Shown here one piece after another: positions 41,756-50,626 of a DNA stretch of 64,000 nt (the stretch's first letter is position 1; the number at the start of each line of letters is the position of its first letter). The notes beneath the pieces are model-generated. The model worked only from the letters and a program-made list of their open reading frames with translations. It was not told where the DNA came from and ran no database searches. Source of the DNA: Anaerolineales bacterium (GTDB lineage Bacteria; Chloroflexota; Anaerolineae; Anaerolineales; Villigracilaceae); assembly GCA_023382575.1 (NCBI GenBank), contig JAHDWC010000001.1, positions 23,726-87,725 on the forward strand. Direction: 5' to 3'. Position numbers and translations under genes: made by a program.

Positions 41756-43549
41756 ATGGCGAACGTTCATCAATTTGATGTGGTGGTGGTTGGGGCGGGC
41801 GGGGCTGGTCTTATGGCTGGCTTGTACGCTTCGCGCACAGCAAAGACCGCCGTCATCAGCAAGTTATATCCCACACGCTCCCATACGGGCGCGGCACAGG
41901 GCGGCATCTCTGCGGCGCTGGGCAACTACGAAGAAGACAAACCCGAATGGCACATGTACGATACCGTCAAAGGGTCCGATTACCTTGGCGATCAGGACGC
42001 CATCGAGTTCATGACCAACGAAGCGATCAATGCTGTGTTGGAATTGGAACACATGGGTCTGCCCTTCGACCGCACACCCGATGGGCGCATCTCTCAGCGA
42101 CCATTTGGTGGTCACACCAACAATGAAACGGGCAAACCCGTCAGAAGAGCGGCGCACGCCGCAGACCGCACCGGTCACATGATTTTGCAAACCTTGTACC
42201 AGCAATGCTTGAAGAACAAGGTCAATTTCTTCGATGAATATCAAGTGCTGGACTTTATCATGGTCAATGGCAAAGCCGCGGGCGTGGTAGCCGTGGAACT
42301 TGCTACCGGCGAATTGCATACCATCCATGCCAAGGCAGTCATCTTCGCCACGGGCGGACATGGCCGCATCTTCGAAGTGACATCTAATGCCTACGCCTAC
42401 ACCGGTGATGGCGCAGCGATCTTGCTTCGTCATGGCATTCCGCTCGAAGACATGGAATTCTTCCAATTCCACCCGACGGGAATCTACAAGCTTGGCATTC
42501 TCATCACTGAAGGTGTGCGTGGCGAAGGCGGCATTCTCATCAACGGCAATGGGGAACGCTTTATGCCGAAGTATGCGCCGACGGTGAAAGACCTGGCCTC
42601 ACGTGATGTGGTCTCGCGCGCAATCTACACCGAGATCAAGGAAGGCCGCGGTATCAACGGCTCGAACTATGTCTATCTCGATATTCGCCCGGAAAGCGTC
42701 AATAAGTATGCGGCGATGGATGGACGTACCAATCCCGATGGCACACCTTACACCATTACAGCCGATACCGTTCTTAAAAAGATTCCTGACATCATCGATT
42801 TCTGCCGCGTTTACCTTGGCGTGGATCCGGTGACTCAGGTGATGCCCATTCAGCCGACAGCGCATTACACGATGGGTGGCATCCCCACTAATAAATATGG
42901 CGAAGTGGTCGTGGACGATAAAGGCACCACGCTCCCTGGTTTGTTTGCGGCAGGTGAATGTGCGTGTGTGTCTGTTCACGGTGCGAATCGTTTGGGAACC
43001 AACTCCCTGCTCGATTTGGTGGTGTTCGGCAAGTATGCCGGACTCAAAGCTGCGGAATACGCCAAACAAGCTGACTTTGAGAAATTGCCTACAGAAGCAG
43101 AATCAGTTGCAAAGTCTGCATTTGATGCGCTTCGCAATGGGTCAGGCAAGGAAAACGCGTTCGATATTTCCAATGAATTAAAGAAGGTCATGTTCGATGA
43201 TGTTGGCATCTATCGCAACGAAAAAGATATGACGGCCGCGCTTGAAAAAGTGCGCGAACTTCAGAAACGTTACAAGGATGTGGGCGTGACCGACACGGGC
43301 AAGATCTTCAACACTGAATTGTTGAATGCCTGGGAACTTGGCAACATGCTCGAGATCGCGGAAGTGGTGGCGGCGAGTGCGTTGAATCGCAAGGAATCGC
43401 GCGGCGGACATTCGCGTGAGGATTATCCAGAACGCGACGACCAGAACTGGTTGAAGCACACCTTGATCGCGAAGAAGAATGGCAAGTTGGAGATCGGCTA
43501 CAAGCCGGTTGTCATCACGAAACACCAGCCCAAGGCAAGAGTCTATTAG
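41756..43549 (+). CDS. sdhA: Succinate dehydrogenase flavoprotein subunit
   Basis: SdhA oxidises succinate to fumarate with covalently bound FAD. The 597-residue length is normal. FAD site: [20 protein letters not shown]; covalent histidine region: [14 protein letters not shown]; active site: [21 protein letters not shown] and [22 protein letters not shown]-terminal FAD segment: [18 protein letters not shown]. It follows sdhD by 47 bases and precedes sdhB by 8 bases. Confidence 0.97.
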   Translation: MANVHQFDVVVVGAGGAGLMAGLYASRTAKTAVISKLYPTRSHTGAAQGGISAALGNYEEDKPEWHMYDTVKGSDYLGDQDAIEFMTNEAINAVLELEHMGLPFDRTPDGRISQRPFGGHTNNETGKPVRRAAHAADRTGHMILQTLYQQCLKNKVNFFDEYQVLDFIMVNGKAAGVVAVELATGELHTIHAKAVIFATGGHGRIFEVTSNAYAYTGDGAAILLRHGIPLEDMEFFQFHPTGIYKLGILITEGVRGEGGILINGNGERFMPKYAPTVKDLASRDVVSRAIYTEIKEGRGINGSNYVYLDIRPESVNKYAAMDGRTNPDGTPYTITADTVLKKIPDIIDFCRVYLGVDPVTQVMPIQPTAHYTMGGIPTNKYGEVVVDDKGTTLPGLFAAGECACVSVHGANRLGTNSLLDLVVFGKYAGLKAAEYAKQADFEKLPTEAESVAKSAFDALRNGSGKENAFDISNELKKVMFDDVGIYRNEKDMTAALEKVRELQKRYKDVGVTDTGKIFNTELLNAWELGNMLEIAEVVAASALNRKESRGGHSREDYPERDDQNWLKHTLIAKKNGKLEIGYKPVVITKHQPKARVY

Positions 43550-43557
43550 AGGTCAAC

Positions 43558-44265
43558 ATGGAAGTTACTGTTAAGATTTTCCGTTACAACCCCGAGAAGG
43601 ACAAGCGCGGCAACTACGTGACCTACAAAGTGGATGCCGATGAAAATGACCGCGTGCTGGATGTGCTTGAGTACATCAAAGGCAAAATGGATGGCGCGTT
43701 GTCGTTCCGTCGTTCGTGTGCACACGGCGTCTGCGGTTCAGATGCGATGCGCATCAATGGACGCAACATGCTGGCATGCAAGGTTCTCGTCCGCGATGTG
43801 GGCACGAACATCACCGTCGAGCCAATCCTCGGTCTGCCGATCAAGAAAGACCTGATCGTGGATATGGAGCCGTTCTTCGACAACTATAAAAAGGTATTGC
43901 CATATTTCATCAACGATAGTGCGCTTCCGGAGAATGGACGTGAGCGTTTACAAAGCCCCGAGGAACGCGCCCGTTTCGACGAAACGACCAAGTGCATTCT
44001 GTGTGCGGCCTGTACGACATCCTGCCCATCGTTCTGGGCGAATGGCGAATATTACGGCCCGGCTGCCATTGTCAACGCGCATCGCTTCATTTTTGACAGC
44101 CGTGACGAAGCCGCCGACCAACGCTTGCAGATCCTCGCTGAGACGGATGGTATTGCGCGCTGTCACACCGCGTACAACTGCACTGTGGCTTGTCCGCGTG
44201 AGATCAAGGTGACCAAAGCCATCGGTGAGGTGAAGATGGCGATGATGACGGGTAAGTTGGATTGA
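43558..44265 (+). CDS. sdhB: Succinate dehydrogenase iron-sulfur subunit
   Basis: The 235-residue protein carries the three clusters' ligands: a 2Fe-2S site (SCAHGVCGSDAMRINGRNMLAC, short here by one ligand position compared with CxxxxCxxC), a 4Fe-4S site (CILCAACTTSC), and the 3Fe-4S region (CHTAYNCTVACPREIKVTKAI). It completes the four-subunit operon and is followed by a strong terminator. Confidence 0.96.
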   Translation: MEVTVKIFRYNPEKDKRGNYVTYKVDADENDRVLDVLEYIKGKMDGALSFRRSCAHGVCGSDAMRINGRNMLACKVLVRDVGTNITVEPILGLPIKKDLIVDMEPFFDNYKKVLPYFINDSALPENGRERLQSPEERARFDETTKCILCAACTTSCPSFWANGEYYGPAAIVNAHRFIFDSRDEAADQRLQILAETDGIARCHTAYNCTVACPREIKVTKAIGEVKMAMMTGKLD

Positions 44266-44285
44266 TATAGTAGATAGTGAATAGG

Positions 44286-44316
44286 CAGACCGCGCTCATC
44301 GCGCGGTCTGTTTTTT
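44286..44316 (+). terminator. Terminator after sdhCDAB
   Basis: A 10-bp perfect stem (44286-44295 with 44301-44310) with a 5-base loop is followed by TTTTTT. It ends the operon 20 bases after the sdhB stop. Confidence 0.92.
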
Positions 44317-44371
44317 AAAAAGTTCTTTAGAACATGGAGTTTTACGGAAAGACCTTATGAGCCAGTTCTTT

Positions 44372-44389
44372 TCCGTGAAATCCGTGTAC
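44372..44389. repeat. Short interspersed sequence, copy 1
   Basis: TCCGTGAAATCCGTGTAC matches the sequence at 54100-54117 at 16 of 18 positions. Both copies are in gene-free gaps. Confidence 0.4.
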
Positions 44390-44448
44390 AAGAATCAATT
44401 AAGAAACAAACTCTTAAGCGTACAATTGAATACAAAGGAAATAATCTA

Positions 44449-44988
44449 ATGCGCATACTTGTAGACATGGACGGTGTTCTCAGCGATTTTGACGGCGAGT
44501 TCCTGAAACGCTGGCGGGAGCGCCACCCCGAAAAAATTTATATCCCTCTCGAAGAGCGGACATCTTTCTACGTGAAAGATTCATACCCCGAAGACTTGAA
44601 ACCTCTCGTGACAGATATCTTATTGGAGCCCAGTTTCTTCCGCGAGATGATGCCAATGACGGGAGCCATTCAGGCGATGAAAGAAATGAAAGATATGGGG
44701 TTTGAGATATTCATTTGTACAAGCCCATTAACGGCATACAAAAATTGTGTGCTTGAAAAATATGAATGGGTGGAAAAGCATCTTGGCGCCGATTGGGTCA
44801 GTCAGATCATTCTCACGAAAGATAAGACCCTAGTCAAAGGTGATTATCTGATAGACGACAAGCCCGCCATCTCCGGCGTGGAAACCAACCCCACTTGGGA
44901 GCATATCGTGTATGACCGTCCATACAACCGCGATGTGAGCAAGAAGAGGCTGGATTGGTCGAATTGGAAAGATGTTATAGATTTATAA
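44449..44988 (+). CDS. 5'(3')-deoxyribonucleotidase-like HAD phosphatase
   Basis: The 179-residue protein has HAD motif I VDMDGVLSDFDG (two aspartates), a small helical cap with RTSFYVKDSYPED, motif II FICTSPLT, the lysine in ILTKDKTLVKGDYLIDD, and the motif IV DD pair. This is the pattern of the 5' nucleotidase, deoxy (Pyr) group, which dephosphorylates deoxynucleoside monophosphates. A ribosome binding site AAAGGAA is 9 bases upstream. It stands alone with a 130-bp upstream gap after the sdh terminator. Confidence 0.88.
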   Translation: MRILVDMDGVLSDFDGEFLKRWRERHPEKIYIPLEERTSFYVKDSYPEDLKPLVTDILLEPSFFREMMPMTGAIQAMKEMKDMGFEIFICTSPLTAYKNCVLEKYEWVEKHLGADWVSQIILTKDKTLVKGDYLIDDKPAISGVETNPTWEHIVYDRPYNRDVSKKRLDWSNWKDVIDL

Positions 44989-45061
44989 ACAGGGTAAATC
45001 AAGAGAGATGAGACTTGTCTGATAAGTGCAATTTATTTTGAAAAAACTTTGGAGGTATTCC

Positions 45062-45895
45062 ATGACGAACGTATTAAGACTTGCTGCTTTTACCCAGAAC
45101 GGACAAGGCGGCAACCCGGCAGGCGTCGCTTTTTATGATGAGATGCCATCTGCAGAAGAGATGATGGCGATTGCAAAAGAAGTCGGTTATTCCGAGACGG
45201 CATTTTTAGTGAAGCAGGCCGATGGCTGGCGAGTCCGCTATTTTGCGCCGGAGATGGAAGTTCCATTTTGCGGTCACGCCACCATCGCACTTGGGGCGGC
45301 GCTGGGCGAACGCTTCGGCGAAGGGATATACAAACTCTACTTGAATAACAGCGAGATCACCGTCCGCGCTTCGAAAACGGGATTGGGGATGTCTGCCACA
45401 TTGCAATCCCCTGAAACGTGGTCGGAAGGTGCGCCGCCAGAATACGTGGATAAAATCCTCGCCGCCTTCAAACTGACAAGGGATCATCTCGACGAGAGAT
45501 TTCCCATCCGTTTGGCTGGCGCCGGCGCAACCCATTTGATCATCTTCGTCAAAGCGCGCCAGACTCTCGCAGACATGGACTATCCGTTCGACGAGGTCCG
45601 CGCGCTCATGGCGGAGAAAGAGCTTGTGACCATCAGTCTGCTTTGGCAGGAGTCTGATGCGGTTCTTCATTCCCGCAATGCCTTTGCTTCGGGCGGAGTC
45701 TACGAAGACCCGGCCACGGGTGCCGCGGCGGCGGCGTTGGCAGGTTACCTGCGCGACATTCATTGGAATGGACCGAGCACGTTCACCATTTTGCAAGGCG
45801 AAGATATGGGTATGCCTTCGCGCTTGAATGTGACCTTCACGCCAAAATCCGGCGAGAGCATTGCCGTCAGTGGAGAAGTGCGGCATATCGAGTAG
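45062..45895 (+). CDS. PhzF-family isomerase-like protein
   Basis: The 277-residue protein has the two-fold diaminopimelate-epimerase-like fold of PhzF proteins. Signatures: RLAAFTQNGQGGNPAGVAF, the catalytic glutamate in VGYSETAFLV, FAPEMEVPFCGHATIALGAAL, and EDPATGAAAAALAGYL. The natural substrate of most members is unknown. The start is the ATG at 45062 with TTGGAGG 7 bases before it. Confidence 0.93.
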   Translation: MTNVLRLAAFTQNGQGGNPAGVAFYDEMPSAEEMMAIAKEVGYSETAFLVKQADGWRVRYFAPEMEVPFCGHATIALGAALGERFGEGIYKLYLNNSEITVRASKTGLGMSATLQSPETWSEGAPPEYVDKILAAFKLTRDHLDERFPIRLAGAGATHLIIFVKARQTLADMDYPFDEVRALMAEKELVTISLLWQESDAVLHSRNAFASGGVYEDPATGAAAAALAGYLRDIHWNGPSTFTILQGEDMGMPSRLNVTFTPKSGESIAVSGEVRHIE

Positions 45896-45933
45896 TTGTT
45901 ATATTTAATGAATTGGAAACTTATAATGGGTGT

Positions 45934-46011
45934 ATGAAAACAGCAGTGGGATGTTTTGTGTTCATCGCGATGTGTGTTTCCATTGCGGCGCATCAAAAAC
46001 TTGGAGGATGA
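45934..46011 (+). CDS. Possible 25-residue leader or small membrane peptide
   Basis: A short frame encodes MKTAVGCFVFIAMCVSIAAH and five more residues: a basic start and one hydrophobic segment with two cysteines. Its TGA lies 1 base before the ATG of the next small membrane protein, so ribosomes ending here could restart. The ribosome binding site is poor, and the whole frame could be chance; its position and hydrophobicity are the only support. Confidence 0.25.
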   Translation: MKTAVGCFVFIAMCVSIAAHQKLGG

Positions 46012-46012
46012 A

Positions 46013-46228
46013 ATGACCAACCTGAAAGCTCAATTCAACCTGACCATGTTTCTTGGAATCCTATCCATGCTTGCAGGGTTGTTTGCCCACTTGGCTCTGA
46101 CTGACATCTATCACGCTGAAGGTGATCTTTCTCTGGAGTGGAACGTGCTGCGTTTGTGCGCGGTCATCGTTGTCGCATTTATTGTCTCTGCGATGATGTT
46201 GTTGCGAAAGATGTACAAAGCAATATAA
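46013..46228 (+). CDS. Small two-helix membrane protein
   Basis: The 71-residue protein has two hydrophobic helices (about 9-30 and 44-64) joined by a short acidic loop (DIYHAEGDLSLEWN), with a basic C-terminus (RKMYKAI). TTGGAGG lies 6 bases before the ATG. No family is recognised. A long perfect hairpin begins inside its stop region. Confidence 0.65.
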   Translation: MTNLKAQFNLTMFLGILSMLAGLFAHLALTDIYHAEGDLSLEWNVLRLCAVIVVAFIVSAMMLLRKMYKAI

Positions 46229-46260
46229 AAGAGGCGGACGAAAGTCCGCCTCTTTTATAT
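46221..46260. terminator. Bidirectional terminator with GAAA loop
   Basis: An 18-bp perfect stem (46221-46238 with 46243-46260) is capped by the GNRA-type tetraloop GAAA. It includes the stop codon of the small membrane protein and sits 8 bases after the ppc stop. A4 and T4 tracts on the arms allow termination from both sides. Confidence 0.9.
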
Positions 46261-46268
46261 TAACCAAA

Positions 46269-49001
46269 CTACCCGGTATTTCTCAAGCCTGCTGCAATGC
46301 CATTGATCGTCAGGGACATGATCTCGCGCAAAGGCTTGGCAGCTTCGCAGTCGGGGTCGTGTAACGCTCGCAAGCGGCGTAGCGTTTCTACTTGAATGTA
46401 GTTCAACGGGTCCACATACGGGTTGCGGAGTTGGACGGCCTGTCGGGTGACCGGTTCCAGTTCCAGCAATGAGGCGTGACGGCTGATCTTCAACACCGAC
46501 TCGCGCGTGCGTTCATATTCCGAGCGGATGGTGCCGAAGATTTCATCCGCCAGTTTTTTCTCAGGCACAAGCCGCACATACAGGGCAGAAATATCCATGT
46601 CCGCTTTGAGCAGGGAGATTTCAGAATTATTCAACAGCGTGCGAAAGAAAAGCCAGCCATCGTACATTTCTTGAAGCAGCGGCAGATCATCCACGGCGGC
46701 GAGACCCGTACCGAGGCTGTACCAACTCGGCAGGTTGAAGCGGCTCTGCATCCATGAGAAGACCCACGGGATGGCGCGGATCTGATTCACCGCTCCAGCT
46801 TTGGCGCGTGAAGCCGGGCGCGACCCGATCTGCAAACGCTTGATCTCATCCAGTGGCGTGGCGGATTCCCAGAACTCGATGAAGCCTGGCGTTTCGTACA
46901 CGAGCGAACGATACGCCTCCATACCAGACCGGGAGATATGATCCATCGTCTGACGCCATTTCTTCGGGATGATTTCTTCTTCGTGCGGCGCAGACGCGAG
47001 GATAACCGCGCTGGCAATTTGCTCCAAGTGACGATGCGCCAGCCCAGGGTTGGCGTAACGTGAAGCGATGATCTCACCCTGTTCGGTCACGCGGAAGCGT
47101 CCGTTGATGCTGCCTGCTGGTTGGGCGCGGATGGCATTGTTGGCCGGTCCGCCGCCGCGTGCGATGGTTCCGCCGCGTCCGTGGAAGATGGTCAGCTTGA
47201 TGTTGTATTTGGCCGCAACGCGCGTGATCTCTTCCTGTGCCTGATACAACGACCAATTTGCCATCACATAGCCGCCGTCCTTGTTGCTATCAGAATAGCC
47301 GATCATCACCATCTGGTCGTTTTGATGCGACTGTAAATGTTCGCGGTAAATATCTGAGGCGAAGAGTTGTTCGAGGATGACAGGCGCATCCTTCAAATCC
47401 TGAATCGACTCGAAGAGCGGCGTGATGGACGGTAAATTCTTGCAGCCTGCCCATTTGGCGAGCAGCAAAACGGTCAACACGTCGGCGGCGGCGTGCGTCA
47501 TCGAAATGACGATGGGACCGAGCAGTTCATTGCCATAGATTTGATTTGTGCGCCCGATCAATTTGAAGAGCAGCCAGGTCTCCGCTGCGGCAGCGGTCAC
47601 ACCGGGGTACGCGGAAAGTTCTGGAATGGGTTGGCGCAGGAGCTGCACCAACAATTCCATGCGGACTTCGTCGGGCATGGTCTCAAAATTGGATTCGATG
47701 TTCAACGCGCGCAAGATTTCGCTCAGGGCGGCGTTGAAGCGGCTCGAGTCTTCGCGGATGTCCAGCCGCGCGGCATGCAACCCGAAAATTTCCACTTTGT
47801 GAATCACTGTTTGCAGTTCATCGCGCACCAGGCTTTTGGGCAAAGCCGATGCGATCAAACGCAAAGGTTCGAGCAGATCATTTTCGTTTAGGTGTGCACG
47901 ATGTTCATGCGTCCCCAGCAAATGACTGGTCATGTCATCGCGCGAGGCTTCGGCAAGGTCGTTGGATAACAGCGACAATACAAGACGATAGGGCTCGTGA
48001 GTGTAACGCTTGGCGATGTAGTCAACATGTTGCGGAAACGGACGGCGCTTATCGATCCACGCCTGTAACTCGGGCGGTGGCGGGATGCGATTGGAACTCA
48101 CGCTCAATTGACGTCCCAGTTCGTTGAATTCGCGCCGCAGGTTTTCGACGACGAGTCCGCGATGCAGGCGCAGAGTTTCAGCTGTGACATCCGACTTGAC
48201 GAAGGGATTCCCATCCCGGTCGCCTCCGATCCACGAGGCGAGCTTGAGCCAACCATGTGGAGCTTTCACATCGGGATAGTGAGTCGCAAGCGCGCGCTCA
48301 AGGTCACGATACATGGTGGGCAATGTGTTCCAAAAGAATGAATTGACAAAATACATGCCCGTGCGTACTTCGTCAGTGACGGTCAGTTTTTCGGCACGCG
48401 AACGGTCTGTAAGCCAGAGGGCCGAGATCACGGCTTGCAGTGCGCTGATCGCATTTTCCTTCTGGTAATGGTACAGCCCGTTTTGTCCGAGCAGGTTGAG
48501 GAGCGTCGCGATGCGTTCCGTCTTCGAGAGGATGGTGCGGCGGCGGGCTTCAGTTGGGTGGGCGGTGAGGACCAGTTCAATGGATAGATTTTCCATTAAC
48601 GCGGCAACTTCATTGGCAGAGACGCCACGTTTTTTGAGAGTCGCAATCGCCTCCCCAATCGACTCGTGAACGGGTTCTGGAAAGGCTTCATGCTCACGCT
48701 GACGGAGCAGCCGCACACGATAGTCTTCCTCCGCGAGGTTGACAAGGTCGAAGTATGCGGCGAAGGCAGCCGCCACCACGCGCGCATCCTCGTTCTTGAG
48801 CGAGGAGACATATTGCTGCAATCCTTCGGCGGCGTCCTTGTTCCCGCTTCGGCGCGCTTTTGCCAACGCGCGGATGCGTTCCTCGATCTCAAAAAGCTCC
48901 GGCGACTCAAGCTCCGAGATGACTTTTCCCAGCAGGTCACCCAAAAGGTGAATATTTTGCGAAATATCCATTTGAAGAGATTGTATAACAGAAGAATTCA
49001 T
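46269..49001 (-). CDS. ppc: Phosphoenolpyruvate carboxylase
   Basis: The enzyme adds bicarbonate to PEP to form oxaloacetate and refill the TCA cycle. The length of about 910 residues is normal. The catalytic motifs are LVLTAHPTEARRRTI (active histidine) and MIGYSDSNKDGGYVMANW, with FHGRGGTIARGGGPANNAI also diagnostic; the C-terminus ends in RNTG, as expected for the allosteric tail. ATG at 49001 (MNSSVIQ) or 48971 (MDISQNIH) could be the start; neither has a good ribosome binding site, and an AAGGAG lies further upstream before an inverted repeat. Confidence 0.94.
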   Translation of the reverse strand: MNSSVIQSLQMDISQNIHLLGDLLGKVISELESPELFEIEERIRALAKARRSGNKDAAEGLQQYVSSLKNEDARVVAAAFAAYFDLVNLAEEDYRVRLLRQREHEAFPEPVHESIGEAIATLKKRGVSANEVAALMENLSIELVLTAHPTEARRRTILSKTERIATLLNLLGQNGLYHYQKENAISALQAVISALWLTDRSRAEKLTVTDEVRTGMYFVNSFFWNTLPTMYRDLERALATHYPDVKAPHGWLKLASWIGGDRDGNPFVKSDVTAETLRLHRGLVVENLRREFNELGRQLSVSSNRIPPPPELQAWIDKRRPFPQHVDYIAKRYTHEPYRLVLSLLSNDLAEASRDDMTSHLLGTHEHRAHLNENDLLEPLRLIASALPKSLVRDELQTVIHKVEIFGLHAARLDIREDSSRFNAALSEILRALNIESNFETMPDEVRMELLVQLLRQPIPELSAYPGVTAAAAETWLLFKLIGRTNQIYGNELLGPIVISMTHAAADVLTVLLLAKWAGCKNLPSITPLFESIQDLKDAPVILEQLFASDIYREHLQSHQNDQMVMIGYSDSNKDGGYVMANWSLYQAQEEITRVAAKYNIKLTIFHGRGGTIARGGGPANNAIRAQPAGSINGRFRVTEQGEIIASRYANPGLAHRHLEQIASAVILASAPHEEEIIPKKWRQTMDHISRSGMEAYRSLVYETPGFIEFWESATPLDEIKRLQIGSRPASRAKAGAVNQIRAIPWVFSWMQSRFNLPSWYSLGTGLAAVDDLPLLQEMYDGWLFFRTLLNNSEISLLKADMDISALYVRLVPEKKLADEIFGTIRSEYERTRESVLKISRHASLLELEPVTRQAVQLRNPYVDPLNYIQVETLRRLRALHDPDCEAAKPLREIMSLTINGIAAGLRNTG

Positions 49002-49064
49002 AGTGAACAATTCCCCAAACGGGGAATTGACATCTCCTTTATAGCGCAGATTACCAGAAACATC

Positions 49065-49070
49065 TATAAT
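49065..49070 (+). promoter_or_regulatory. -10 box placing the next ATG at the transcript start
   Basis: TATAAT ends 6 bases before the ATG at 49077; the spacer CAGCCC differs from that at 23601-23606 (TAGCCC) by one base. No ribosome binding site is present, so the message is probably leaderless. Confidence 0.5.
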
Positions 49071-49076
49071 CAGCCC

Positions 49077-49874
49077 ATGAATGCGAACTCCATCTCCCTC
49101 GATCAGCCTCTTGCCCGCGGACGGACCGCCGATGTATTTGATTGGGAGAATGGATACATCCTCAAATTATTCCACAACTGGTTCTCGCTTGAGAATATCG
49201 AATATGAGATGAAGATCGCGCGCGCTGTTCACGCCAGCGGGGTCAAGACGCCAGCCGTAAAGGAATTGGTCATGGTGCAGGGACGCAATGGCTTGGTCTA
49301 TGAACGTGTGCGCGGCGAATCGATGTTGACCCTGTTTCAGCGCAATCCGTGGAAGGTGTTCGGCTACGCGCGGATGCTTGCTCATTTACATGTGCAAATG
49401 CATGCCTGTAGTTTCACCACAGACGTTCCGAAACAACGTGCAAGGCTTCAGCGCAAACTGCGCGATGCAGATGCGCTGTCTGTTTTGTTAAAGACAGCGT
49501 TGTTAAAATCGCTTGAGTCACTACCTGATGCGGATAATGTTTGCCACGGGGATTTTCATCCAGCCAATGTTTTGCTTACAGAAACGGAGTCCACTGTCAT
49601 CGACTGGATCGATGCGTCGAGCGGCAATCCACTGGCCGATGTGGCGCGGACGAGCGTCATCCTGTTGGGCGCGGCGGCCAGTTCACAAGTCTCCAACCCG
49701 CTGTTGAAAATTTTTGTGCGTACCTTTCATGCTGCATATGTGCGTGAATACTTCCGCCGCAAGCCTGGCGGTTATGACGAATATCGCCGCTGGCTGCCCA
49801 TCATGGCAGGTGCGCGGCTGTCTGAAAATATCACTGAATTGGAAAGCTGGCTGGTCAAACAGGCTGGCGGATAA
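49077..49874 (+). CDS. Aminoglycoside-phosphotransferase-fold kinase
   Basis: The 265-residue protein has the protein-kinase-like APH fold. A short glycine loop region (LARGRTADVFDWENGYILKLF) includes the ATP lysine, the catalytic loop is NVCHGDFHPANVLLTE, and the metal aspartate lies in VIDWIDASSGNPLADVART. Substrates of such enzymes range from choline and fructosamine to antibiotics, so no specific role can be assigned. It is divergent from ppc and followed 9 bases later by a methyltransferase gene. Confidence 0.88.
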   Translation: MNANSISLDQPLARGRTADVFDWENGYILKLFHNWFSLENIEYEMKIARAVHASGVKTPAVKELVMVQGRNGLVYERVRGESMLTLFQRNPWKVFGYARMLAHLHVQMHACSFTTDVPKQRARLQRKLRDADALSVLLKTALLKSLESLPDADNVCHGDFHPANVLLTETESTVIDWIDASSGNPLADVARTSVILLGAAASSQVSNPLLKIFVRTFHAAYVREYFRRKPGGYDEYRRWLPIMAGARLSENITELESWLVKQAGG

Positions 49875-49883
49875 GGAACTCAA

Positions 49884-50582
49884 ATGGAATCAGATGACAT
49901 CCTCGGTACTATCTCCGGTGGGCGCGTGTTGGATGTGGCGACGGGCGGCGGGAATTTCATCCACGCTTTGATGGATGACCTGAAAGATTACACCGAGATC
50001 ATCGGCATCGACAATAACAAGAATGCCGCGGCTGCTTTTTCTGAAGCGTTTCGCAAACAGAAAAATATTCATTTTCAATTGATGGATGCGCATCATTTGG
50101 ATTTTGACGATGAGTCTTTCGACATGGTTTGCATCTCCAACTCGCTTCATCATTTGGATGCGGAAGTGGTCCTGCGTGAGATGAAGCGGGTCCTACGCCC
50201 AGGCGGTCTCCTGCTCGTCTCCGAGATGTATTGCGATGACCAGACCGAAACGCAGATGACCCATGTGCTGCTTCATCATTGGTGGGCGGCCGTGGACAGG
50301 GTCAACGGAGTCGTTCATCGGGAAACCTATACCCGTCAACAGCTATTGGACATGGTCTCCGCTTTGGGATTGAACGACATAGCGACACATGACCTCTCTG
50401 ACTTGAGTGAAGACCCGAAAAGCAAGGATTTCATCGAACAGATTGAACCGGTCTTTGAGAGTTACATTCAACGAGCCGAAGGTCACCCCGATCTGCAAAC
50501 GCGCGGTGAAGAGTTGAAAGTCCGCGTGAAAGAGATTGGCTTCCATAGTGCCACGACTCTGGTGGTGATGGGAAGAAAATAA
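49884..50582 (+). CDS. Class I SAM-dependent methyltransferase
   Basis: The 232-residue protein has motif I GRVLDVATGGGNFIHAL, motif II acid IGIDNN, the motif IV region FDMVCISNSLHHLD, and VLREMKRVLRPGGLLLVSEMY. This is the methyltransferase type 11 pattern. The substrate is not predictable. It is probably co-transcribed with the phosphotransferase-like gene just upstream. Confidence 0.9.
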   Translation: MESDDILGTISGGRVLDVATGGGNFIHALMDDLKDYTEIIGIDNNKNAAAAFSEAFRKQKNIHFQLMDAHHLDFDDESFDMVCISNSLHHLDAEVVLREMKRVLRPGGLLLVSEMYCDDQTETQMTHVLLHHWWAAVDRVNGVVHRETYTRQQLLDMVSALGLNDIATHDLSDLSEDPKSKDFIEQIEPVFESYIQRAEGHPDLQTRGEELKVRVKEIGFHSATTLVVMGRK

Positions 50583-50591
50583 CAAAAAATG

Positions 50592-50626
50592 AAAACAGGG
50601 CTAACTAAATGTTAGCCCTGTTTTTT
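50592..50626. terminator. Bidirectional terminator
   Basis: A 14-bp perfect stem (50592-50605 with 50611-50624) with a 5-base loop is flanked by A-rich left and T-rich right sequence. It lies between the convergent methyltransferase and ABC transporter genes, overlapping the last codon of the latter by 2 bases. Confidence 0.9.
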
